NCBI GenBank assembly: GCA_963725415.1
Contig: CAVRZY010000170.1
Location: 1 to 9,779 of the forward strand
DNA: 9,779 nt
Direction of reading: 5' to 3'
Source: CAVRZY01 sp963725415
GTDB lineage: Bacteria > Acidobacteriota > Terriglobia > Bryobacterales > Bryobacteraceae
Shown here: piece by piece, positions 4,102 through 9,779 of the stretch
Position numbering within the stretch: position 1 is the stretch's first letter
How the letters are laid out: the number at the start of each line of letters is the position of its first letter
The notes under the pieces: generated by a model
Databases searched by the model: none
What the model saw: only the letters and a program-made list of their open reading frames with translations
Told to the model about the DNA's origin: nothing
Program-made: the position numbers and the translations under genes

Positions 4102-5793
4102 TTATTGTGTTAGTTTCTCGGAGAATATATTCTCAAAACTGTCTTTGGGATTCCTCGCCAAAGCCCTATCGTAATTCTTCTCAGCTTCGTGGGCGATGGC
4201 TCGATAGTTATCGGGGCTCTTGAATTCACTCGTGTAGTCGTAGTACTCCTGTGCCTGTTTCTTCTCCTTTACGAAAAAATTGAAATCGGCCACCAGCTGA
4301 GTCGCTAAAATCCTCGCGGACTCCTCAACGGACGGCCTGTTTTTCGGAAGGTACGTCGTGGGTTCGTTGAGGAGTCTGCTTCCTAACTTATCTCTCTTTA
4401 GAATGTGGCCGATTAATCCAAGTATGATGAATTTCGTCAACTGGTAGCTACGGATCAGTGGATCTTCCATTTTCTCAATAGACGCCTCGACGGCCTTGTA
4501 GAGCAGATAGGCCAAATATACCTTCGTTGCGCTCATTTCTCTGCCGAAAACACGTTCATAGTCCGTGCCGAAGAGCCGGTACTTCTGGTGCGCGTTATAG
4601 GGCTCATCCAAGTAAAGAGCCATAATGAACTGACCTGCCTTGTCGTTGGGGAGGTATTCGTTCGCCGTGGTTTGTTCGCCCGCCTTTATCACGTATTCGA
4701 TTTCGCCTGGAAACTCCGTTTGAAATTGCTTTTTGAGCGCAAGCTGTATGCGGTCGTTCGACCTCAAGTCACGGAGATTTATGCCGTTCTGGTTGTTCGT
4801 CCGATAAGTGATCTCTTCGGCTAACGCATCGTCGCCGCCCACCTCAATAAATCGTGTTAAAACAAGAAGTCTGTCGCTCAAGCGCTTTCGGTTCTCGAAA
4901 AATGCTATCGCGGATTGGCAACCGTTGACGATCGAGTAGTCCTCTACCTTTACTCTCTTTCCCCACACCGTTAACTTTCTAGAGATGATGGTGACGCCGT
5001 TGTGGAAAAGCATGAAGTGATTATGGCGTTCCTTCTCCCCCACGGCCTTCTCCAATTCCTTATTCACTCTGGTTCTTCCGAGACCGAGGCGCACGTTGAG
5101 AGAAAAGAGAGATCTGTCAGAAATGCCTTTCATCGCGGCAATGTCCGAAGCCCGCACTGGCCGCACGTGCGCTCGAATGCCGTGCCCAGCCTCATAATTG
5201 ATCCCAGGCAGAGTCGAATGGAAAATGTGTTTGCCAGGCACCCTTGTTTTTCTCTCAAGGTATTTGTATTGCCCCACCAAACGTGGTTGGTCCCAAACAT
5301 CTAAACGCGTAGGTGTTTCCTCCAGGGTTTGGAGATACTCCTTCCCGTTCTGATCAGCGGCGCGCGTTGTCACAAAGGTTAGTTTTGTTTCGAACCCCTC
5401 CTCGATTCGCTGGACAAGTTGGAAATGGGAGGCCAGCGCCTTAAGCTCAGGGTTGGCTCCGCTAGTGAGGAGTTTCTTCACGTTGGCAACGTTCGAGAAC
5501 CAACTTGCGCTTGCCACAAAATCCTTTAAGTCTTTATCACCGAGGGTCTTATTCTGTTTTTCTGTAAACACAGATTGAAATAAGAAGACTTCATCTGTGT
5601 CCTCATCAACCCAGAGCCCGTCGATGCCTTTGTCGTTGTTGCCGTCGCAAATACTGTCCCGCGCCTGGGTTTCATCGAGGCGGAAGACATTAAAGAGAAA
5701 CCAATAAAGAAGACTTTTGCTGTCGGTCTCTCCCGGAAGTTTGGACCGAGAGATACTTTCGAGAAGTTTTGAGAATTCCAACTTGGTACTCAT
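4102..5793 (-). CDS. AIPR-family abortive phage infection protein
   Basis: The 563-residue protein has AIPR family landmarks: LFHNGVTIISRKL (262-274), YSIVNGCQSA (286-295), RTNNQNGINLRDLRSND (331-347), and YRLFGTDYERVFG (405-417). AIPR proteins are predicted phage-defence effectors with a PD-(D/E)xK nuclease-like N-terminal region. Here that region is NNDKGIDGLWVDEDTDEVFLFQSV (52-75), with Asp58, Glu68 and Gln73. The usual QxK lysine position holds Val75, so catalysis may be altered. No signal peptide or membrane span is seen, consistent with a cytoplasmic effector. The start ATG 5793 follows GGAGGG/GGAG purine tracts. GC and codon use are visibly lower than in the hydrolase, transposase and cytochrome genes, suggesting horizontal acquisition. 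The stop is 13 bases from the right end of the IS3 element. A promoter candidate lies at 5931-5959. Confidence 0.85.
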   Translation of the reverse strand: MSTKLEFSKLLESISRSKLPGETDSKSLLYWFLFNVFRLDETQARDSICDGNNDKGIDGLWVDEDTDEVFLFQSVFTEKQNKTLGDKDLKDFVASASWFSNVANVKKLLTSGANPELKALASHFQLVQRIEEGFETKLTFVTTRAADQNGKEYLQTLEETPTRLDVWDQPRLVGQYKYLERKTRVPGKHIFHSTLPGINYEAGHGIRAHVRPVRASDIAAMKGISDRSLFSLNVRLGLGRTRVNKELEKAVGEKERHNHFMLFHNGVTIISRKLTVWGKRVKVEDYSIVNGCQSAIAFFENRKRLSDRLLVLTRFIEVGGDDALAEEITYRTNNQNGINLRDLRSNDRIQLALKKQFQTEFPGEIEYVIKAGEQTTANEYLPNDKAGQFIMALYLDEPYNAHQKYRLFGTDYERVFGREMSATKVYLAYLLYKAVEASIEKMEDPLIRSYQLTKFIILGLIGHILKRDKLGSRLLNEPTTYLPKNRPSVEESARILATQLVADFNFFVKEKKQAQEYYDYTSEFKSPDNYRAIAHEAEKNYDRALARNPKDSFENIFSEKLTQ

Positions 5794-5822
5794 TACTCCA
5801 TCCCTCCGCGGGCTACGACGGC

Positions 5823-5844
5823 GGCTGGCGTGTCCCGGCCAGCC
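5823..5844. repeat. Perfect 7-base hairpin in the AIPR leader
   Basis: GGCTGGC (5823-5829) pairs with GCCAGCC (5838-5844) around an 8-base loop, about 30 bases upstream of the AIPR start and downstream of its candidate promoter. It could be an operator or a leader hairpin. No partner regulator gene is visible in the window. Confidence 0.45.
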
Positions 5845-5930
5845 AGAGGAACTACATCGCGCTTTCTATGATGTGTGTGGCTGAGTGTCTTTCCAGCACG
5901 CCGCGCAGATTACCGCCGCGTTACCATTCC

Positions 5931-5959
5931 AGTATACAACTACTCGGAGGGCAAGGCAA
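5931..5959 (-). promoter_or_regulatory. Sigma70-like promoter candidate for the AIPR gene
   Basis: On the minus strand TTGCCT (5959-5954) and TATACT (5936-5931) are separated by exactly 17 bases. The -10 differs from TATAAT at one position and the -35 matches TTGACA at four of six. Transcription would begin near 5924, giving a leader of about 130 bases that contains the 5823-5844 hairpin. Confidence 0.45.
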
Positions 5960-6050
5960 GGGGGAAAGGGCGGGGATTAGGGACGGGGAGAGACATCGGG
6001 GGATCTGGTGATCCGGTGATCGGTCGATTTAACTACATTTGCGGATGAGG

Positions 6051-6072
6051 TGTTGAAAAACTCCGCCTGCGG
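6051..6072 (+). repeat. Dispersed TGTTGAAAAAC repeat, copy 1
   Basis: TGTTGAAAAAC, three variable bases, then CCTGCGG matches the copy at 8435-8456 at 19 of 22 positions. Both copies are intergenic. Confidence 0.6.
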
Positions 6073-6140
6073 TGCATCAGACGCACGGTCTGCGGTTCGT
6101 CATGGGGAAATCAAGTTCTATGTGTGGGTTCGAAGGCAAA

Positions 6141-6186
6141 TGCAGATTCTTCGTCGCCCCGCAGGGCGGGACTCCTCAGAATGACA
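6141..6186. repeat. Hairpin-bearing dispersed-repeat fragment
   Basis: The stretch from TGCAGATTCTTCG to CTCAGAATGACAC encloses a CGCCC-TGC-type GC hairpin (CGCCCCGCAGGGCG at 6155-6168). Its flanks, ATTCT and AGAAT, also pair with each other. The layout resembles other small intergenic palindromic elements. It is not followed by a T-run in either direction. Confidence 0.5.
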
Positions 6187-6245
6187 CAGGGGGCGAGTCT
6201 TTCAGCAACTTGCTAGAACCTGGGGCCGCACTACACCATCCCTTG

Positions 6246-7433
6246 CTATTGCCCGGCGTAATATCCGTCCCGGGCTTGCACGATCAGGTCTTTCCTGTTG
6301 GCGGTCAGGGTTATTTTGCGATAGCCCGGTTCAGTGATCGGCCGGTCGGGCGTATAGCCCAAGCTGTATTGATTGCGGAGTTCCTCCTGGATATGGGCGT
6401 AGGTTTCCTCCAGCGGGTGCTTCGAGGAAACTTCAAAGAGGCGGCCCCCTGTCTGCTTGGAAAGCTGCTCGAGGATCTTCTTGCCGTCCTGCCGCGCTTC
6501 CTGGGGATATCTCGAGCCACCGCCATGCGGGCCCATGCCGCCTCCTCGGCCACCCATTCCGCCCATTCCGGGATGACCGTAACCTCCGCCGCCATATCCC
6601 TGCTGATCTGCAAACAGGATGGAATAGACCAACGTGTCGGCGCGCTGGGCTGCCTCGACGGCGCTGGCCAGAGTCTCCTTGCTGCCGCGGTCCACTCCAT
6701 CCGAGAGGACGATGAGCGCTTTGCGTCCCTGCTGCTTCTTCATCAGTTCGTTCGATGCCAGGTAGACGGCGTCGTAGAGATGCGTGCCGCCGCCACGCCC
6801 GCCACCACCACGTCCACCGCCTGGACGTCCGCCGCCCCCTCGGCCTGAGCCGGGCCAGGAGTCAGGTGAATTGCCTTGGTCTTCCTGGGGACGCTGCGGC
6901 GTCTGCAACAGTTCCAGCGCCGCCTGCAGCTTCTGGCGGGAAGAAGTGAGATCTTGCAGGAGTTCCACCTCCCGGTCGAAGTGAATCACGAAGGCTTGGT
7001 CCTTGTCCACGCGCAGTACTTGGTCGAGAAAATTTGAGCTGGCGCTGCGCTCCTGGCCAAGGACGTGTTGCTGGCTCATGCTGGTATCGACCAGCAGGCC
7101 CAAGGTCAGGGGGAGATCGGTCTCATGGCTGAAATAACGAATCTCTTGCGGGCGGCCATCTTCGTCCAGGGTGAAATCATTTTTGGTCAAGTCCCGGACG
7201 ATTTCTCCGTGTTTGGTCCGCACCGTGGCGAGCACGTTAACCACTTTAACTTTGACAGCAATCGCCGGCGGTTGCTGGCTCCCCGTTGGTTGTTGACTCC
7301 CCAGCCGTTGATTCGCCAGGAGCAGCAAGATCCCCGCGAGCACAAGACCGAGTCTTTGCGACCCCCAGGGCTGGCATTTTGTGACGCTGCCTCGAGGTTG
7401 AGTGGCCTGTTTCGCCGTGCGTGTGATCATCAT
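6246..7433 (-). CDS. Secreted VWFA-domain protein (acidobacterial VWFA-related family)
   Basis: The 395-residue protein has a signal/anchor segment at about 27-41 (RLGLVLAGILLLLA). An extracellular N-terminal domain follows (VKVVNVLATVRTKHGEIVRDLTKNDFTLDEDGRPQEIRYF, about 63-101). The von Willebrand A domain has a metal-ion site built from DTSMS (Asp116, Ser118, Ser120), Thr217 and Asp245 (LSDG). The C-terminal YRKITLTANRKDLIVQARDGYYAG is the typical end of this family. Such proteins are numerous in Acidobacteriota and are thought to mediate adhesion or protein contacts; the ligand is unknown. Two low-complexity Gly/Arg inserts interrupt the domain, at 196-216 before the metal-site Thr and at 279-306 (GMGGMGGRGGGM). 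The double ATG at 7433/7430 has an AAGGA site upstream. The gene follows the secreted gene at 7482-8216 by 48 bases on the same strand, so co-transcription is likely. Confidence 0.88.
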   Translation of the reverse strand: MMITRTAKQATQPRGSVTKCQPWGSQRLGLVLAGILLLLANQRLGSQQPTGSQQPPAIAVKVKVVNVLATVRTKHGEIVRDLTKNDFTLDEDGRPQEIRYFSHETDLPLTLGLLVDTSMSQQHVLGQERSASSNFLDQVLRVDKDQAFVIHFDREVELLQDLTSSRQKLQAALELLQTPQRPQEDQGNSPDSWPGSGRGGGGRPGGGRGGGGRGGGTHLYDAVYLASNELMKKQQGRKALIVLSDGVDRGSKETLASAVEAAQRADTLVYSILFADQQGYGGGGYGHPGMGGMGGRGGGMGPHGGGSRYPQEARQDGKKILEQLSKQTGGRLFEVSSKHPLEETYAHIQEELRNQYSLGYTPDRPITEPGYRKITLTANRKDLIVQARDGYYAGQ

Positions 7434-7481
7434 CGAATTTGTTCCTTGTCCGGGGGACTTGGTTTGGGCTGAAGGCCGCTT

Positions 7482-8216
7482 TCAGTTCTGGGGACCTGCC
7501 GGCCCGTTCGTCACGCTCAGGGGTTTTCTGGAGAACACGAGGTGTGTGGTCCCCGAACCGTCAGGAGACTTGATCCTTCGGTCTACGATCAAGAATTTTC
7601 CGTCCTCCGAGAGTCGCCACTGATCCATCACTCTAATTTTGCCTCCCCCCTGACCCGAGCCGTCATGGCCTGCCAGGGAGAGTTTCAATACCTCCCGGTT
7701 CGTGGTCCACTCGGCTTTGGAGTTCGCGGTCGTATGATCCGGGTCACCAAACTGCGCGGTGGATTCACTTCCGTCCAGCTTGTAGACCACTTGTTGGGGG
7801 TAGACCTGGTAAGCGGCAAGATTACCCCGTGAATTTTCTTGGTCGCGGGGCCCTCCACCCGCTCCGCTCGGCGCTCCCGCACCATCGCGCGGCATCCGCG
7901 CGCCCATGCGCCCCGACATGCCCATGCCACCCCTCCTACCGGAAGAGCCGCCCGACGAGCGGGCCCTCGCGTCGCCGGGATTGACCGCGCCCGGAGTGGG
8001 CTGCAAGTCGCCTTGCATGAGTGTCTCCACTTTGAGTTGGTGCCAATCTTGATTCACAAGTAGGGCGTAGTCTTGTAGGCCGGGCGGCGGGTTCTTGGTC
8101 TGTCCGAAATCCAGTACCCACTTGCCTGTGAAATCTGCGAAATGGGAGGGATCCTTTGCGTGCCCCCCGGCTGGGCAGAACACGAACGCCAGGAATACAG
8201 CCAGCGTCTCTTTCAT
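7482..8216 (-). CDS. Secreted Gly/Arg-rich protein of unknown function
   Basis: From ATG 8216 the product is 244 residues. It begins with a signal peptide, MKETLAVFLAFVFCPAGGHA, with cleavage after residue 20. An N-terminal FADFTGKWVLDFGQTKNPPPG (26-46) and a C-terminal LSEDGKFLIVDRRIKSPDGSGTTHLVFSRK (202-231) resemble the beta-rich small secreted proteins (FTGxWxLD...DGxxLxxxRxxxxPDG) frequent in Acidobacteriota. The function of such proteins is unknown. A disordered Gly/Arg/Met-rich linker occupies about 84-131 (GRRGGMGMSGRMGARM). The same frame stays open to an ATG at 8501, but the extra 95 residues look non-coding and include a dispersed repeat at 8435-8456; the signal peptide argues for 8216, although its ribosome site is weak. 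It is the probable first gene of an operon with the VWFA gene, and its Gly-rich insert resembles that protein's. Confidence 0.72.
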   Translation of the reverse strand: MKETLAVFLAFVFCPAGGHAKDPSHFADFTGKWVLDFGQTKNPPPGLQDYALLVNQDWHQLKVETLMQGDLQPTPGAVNPGDARARSSGGSSGRRGGMGMSGRMGARMPRDGAGAPSGAGGGPRDQENSRGNLAAYQVYPQQVVYKLDGSESTAQFGDPDHTTANSKAEWTTNREVLKLSLAGHDGSGQGGGKIRVMDQWRLSEDGKFLIVDRRIKSPDGSGTTHLVFSRKPLSVTNGPAGPQN

Positions 8217-8510
8217 AGGCTTAACCACAGCCAAGGAAGGGAGTCGGTCTACTCGCACAATGCCCAGAGTGTCTCCCCAACAATTTTGGCTTTTGGTTGG
8301 ATGGAAGAATCCGAGAGGGAGTTGGCTTGCGGCTTGCGACCCCCTGGGGCCCTGAGCCGGTGGCGTGCTGCGCCCCAGGAATTCAGCCCAGTCGAAAGCG
8401 GCGCGAGTGTTCCTACCAGTCGATACACCATCCCTGTTGAAAAACGCGACCTGCGGGTCTAACATGAGCGCGTTCGGCGGGGTCAGGTCCGACCTCGCCA
8501 CAAGGTGACC
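8217..8510. other. Divergent intergenic region
   Basis: This gap separates the minus-strand secreted gene from the plus-strand cytochrome gene and must hold promoters for both. I found no convincing -35/-10 pair in either direction. It includes the second dispersed TGTTGAAAAAC repeat. Confidence 0.5.
8435..8456 (+). repeat. Dispersed TGTTGAAAAAC repeat, copy 2
   Basis: It matches 6051-6072 at 19 of 22 positions, in the same orientation, and lies 55 bases upstream of the cytochrome gene start. Confidence 0.6.
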
Positions 8511-9779
8511 ATGAACTATCCTGTCTGGGAAGCCCCGATGTTGGGTGGCGGGCTGATCATCGGCATCATCGCCATCCTACACGTTTTTGTCTCGCACTTT
8601 GCGGTGGGCGGCGGCCTCTTCTTGCCGGTGACGGAACGCAAGGCCTATCGCGAAAACAACCCGATGCTGCTTGAGTACGTGCGCTCGCACTCCAAGTTCT
8701 TCGTGCTGGTGGTGGTGGTCTTCGGCGCAGTGAGCGGAGTGGGCATCTGGTGGAGCATCGGGCTGGTAAATCCGGAAGCCACCGCCACGCTCATTCACGT
8801 TTTCGTGTGGGGCTGGGCGATTGAGTGGGTTTTCTTCTTTGTGGAAATTGCCGCGGCGTTCATTTACTACTACGGCTGGGATCGCCTGGACGCAAAGACG
8901 CACCTGTTGGTCGGTTGGATTTACTTTGGGGCGGCGTGGGCGAGCCTGTTCGTCATCAACGGCATCCTGACCTTCATGCTGACGCCGGGCCGTTGGCTGG
9001 AGACGCAGAGTTTTGCCTCCGCGTTCTTCAATCCCGGAATGCTACCTTCCTGCCTGGTACGCACCGCGGTTTCCGTGGCCTTGGCGGGTGTGTACGCGCT
9101 GGTGACGGCGGCGGCGGTCCGTGACGTGGGCCTGCGCACGGAAGTGATCCAGTACGCCGCCAAGTGGCTGCTAGTGGGCACGGTGGTGATCCCCCTGGGC
9201 GGGCTCTGGTACATTTCCACGCTGCCGGTCATGGCGCGGGAGATTTCCATGGGCGCGGCGCCGGCGGTGACCATCTTCGCCGGGCTCTCGATTTTCTTCT
9301 CGGCGCTCGTTGTCCTCTTCACCTACTTCGGCCCTTACCGGAATCCCCGCTACTTCAACTTGACCTTCGCCTTCGTGATCGCGGTGATGGCGCTTTCCAC
9401 CACCGGAGTCACGGAGTGGGTGCGCGAGGCCGTCCGCAAACCCTACATCATTTACGATTACATGTACGCCAACACCCTGCGCACCGATGACCTGAACCGC
9501 GTCCGCCAGCAGGGCATTCTGAAATCCGCACTCTGGGTGCGGGTGCACGAGGTTGACCCCAAGGCGCCCGAGAAGGCCGGCGAGGAAATTTTCCGTGTGC
9601 AATGCGCAAGCTGCCACACCCTGGACGGATACAACAGCATTCGTTTTGCGGTGAAAGGCTGGAGCCGGGCGATGATCGATTACCAGCTCTTGCACCTCAA
9701 CGAGCTCAAGGGTTTCATGCCTCCTTTCGTGGGAACCGAGGAGGAACGGAGGGCCCTGGGTGCGTGGTTGGCCAGCCTG
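8511..9779 (+). CDS. Cytochrome bd subunit I-like protein fused to cytochrome c (3' partial)
   Basis: 423 codons are visible before the right edge. Residues 1-310 form about eight membrane spans resembling CydA. ILHVFVSHFAVGGGLF places His24 where the heme ligand His19 of E. coli CydA falls. IEWVFFFVEIAAAFIYYYGWDRL (104-126) parallels the CydA stretch with the proton-path glutamates and GWDRL. TEWVREAVRKPY (301-312) parallels the heme d region. From about 350 a cytochrome c domain follows, with heme-attachment CASCH (Cys365, Cys368, His369) and a likely Met403 ligand (GFMPPF). The heme b558 ligands His186 and Met393 of E. coli CydA have no evident counterpart (LVRTAVSVALAG and FAGLSIFFSA there), and no quinol loop is present. 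This suggests a non-quinol bd-superfamily member taking electrons through cytochrome c. The start ATG 8511 has AAGG five bases upstream. Partner genes lie outside the window. Confidence 0.82.
   Translation, partial: MNYPVWEAPMLGGGLIIGIIAILHVFVSHFAVGGGLFLPVTERKAYRENNPMLLEYVRSHSKFFVLVVVVFGAVSGVGIWWSIGLVNPEATATLIHVFVWGWAIEWVFFFVEIAAAFIYYYGWDRLDAKTHLLVGWIYFGAAWASLFVINGILTFMLTPGRWLETQSFASAFFNPGMLPSCLVRTAVSVALAGVYALVTAAAVRDVGLRTEVIQYAAKWLLVGTVVIPLGGLWYISTLPVMAREISMGAAPAVTIFAGLSIFFSALVVLFTYFGPYRNPRYFNLTFAFVIAVMALSTTGVTEWVREAVRKPYIIYDYMYANTLRTDDLNRVRQQGILKSALWVRVHEVDPKAPEKAGEEIFRVQCASCHTLDGYNSIRFAVKGWSRAMIDYQLLHLNELKGFMPPFVGTEEERRALGAWLASL

Larger units (their letters stand above)
5960..6245. other. 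Intergenic repeats between the AIPR and VWFA genes
   Basis: This gene-free stretch lies upstream of the AIPR promoter and downstream of the VWFA stop. It holds a G-rich tract (about 5960-6003), a GATCTGGTGATCCGGTGATC stutter (6002-6021), and two dispersed-repeat fragments listed separately. I saw no credible coding sequence or U-tailed terminator. The longer plus-strand frame starting near 6072 is antisense to the VWFA gene over most of its length. Confidence 0.6.

Noticed and set aside
6123..6140. tRNA-like GGTTCGA box
   Set aside because: No matching T-stem, acceptor stem or anticodon arm can be built around it.
6072..6848. Plus-strand 258-residue frame
   Set aside because: It is mostly antisense to the VWFA gene and begins in repeat sequence.
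8217..8501. 95-residue N-terminal extension of the secreted Gly-rich protein
   Set aside because: It includes a dispersed repeat, and the signal peptide at 8216 would become internal.
9171..9695. Minus-strand 174-residue frame
   Set aside because: It is antisense to the CydA-like/cytochrome c gene, whose frame has clear heme and membrane motifs.

Overview
The window looks like a piece of chromosome from a high-GC bacterium, most likely of the Acidobacteriota. The main pointer is a secreted VWFA-domain protein (6246-7433) of the kind that is abundant in that phylum. It sits beside a small secreted protein of acidobacterial style and a cytochrome bd-like subunit I fused to a c-type cytochrome. 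Dense short palindromes with GTAGC/GCTAC edges support a genome of this sort but are not unique to it. No rRNA, tRNA or CRISPR array was seen.

Layout. (1) 1-161, minus strand: the N-terminus of a secreted protein that runs off the left edge, possibly an M2-type metallopeptidase. (2) 162-455: two inverted dRS3/REP-like palindromes, then a well-formed sigma70-type promoter for the next gene. (3) 456-1220, plus strand: an exported SGNH/GDSL hydrolase with all catalytic blocks. (4) 1221-2009: a gene-free island of about nine GTAGC-edged or nested palindromes and a large C-rich/G-rich inverted repeat. The open frames across it are repeat artefacts. (5) 2010-2633, minus strand: an uncharacterised Cys/Trp-rich protein whose start must be moved downstream, because the longer frame reads through a palindrome. 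(6) 2747-4088: a complete IS3-family insertion sequence with orfA, orfB, imperfect terminal repeats, and an unusual A9 junction that puts orfB in the +1 (or -2) frame. (7) 4102-5793, minus strand: an AIPR (abortive phage infection) family protein of visibly lower GC, with its own promoter candidate. (8) 5794-6245: leader and dispersed repeats. (9) 7482-8216 then 6246-7433, minus strand: a probable two-gene operon for a secreted Gly-rich protein and a VWFA protein. (10) 8511-9779, plus strand: the CydA-like/cytochrome c fusion, running off the right edge.

How the genes may work together. The housekeeping-type flanks (hydrolase, secreted VWFA pair, respiratory fusion) enclose a variable block at about 1221-5960 made of repeats, an insertion sequence and an AIPR gene, which looks like a small defence/accessory island. 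The AIPR gene and the Cys-rich gene share a strand and, without the insertion sequence, would be separated by only about 126 bp. They could be the two halves of one unit that the element has split; this is inference. The points most worth a second look are that possible split defence pair, the changed QxK motif in the AIPR nuclease-like domain, the non-canonical IS3 frame relationship, and the apparent loss of heme b558 ligands in the CydA-like fusion.
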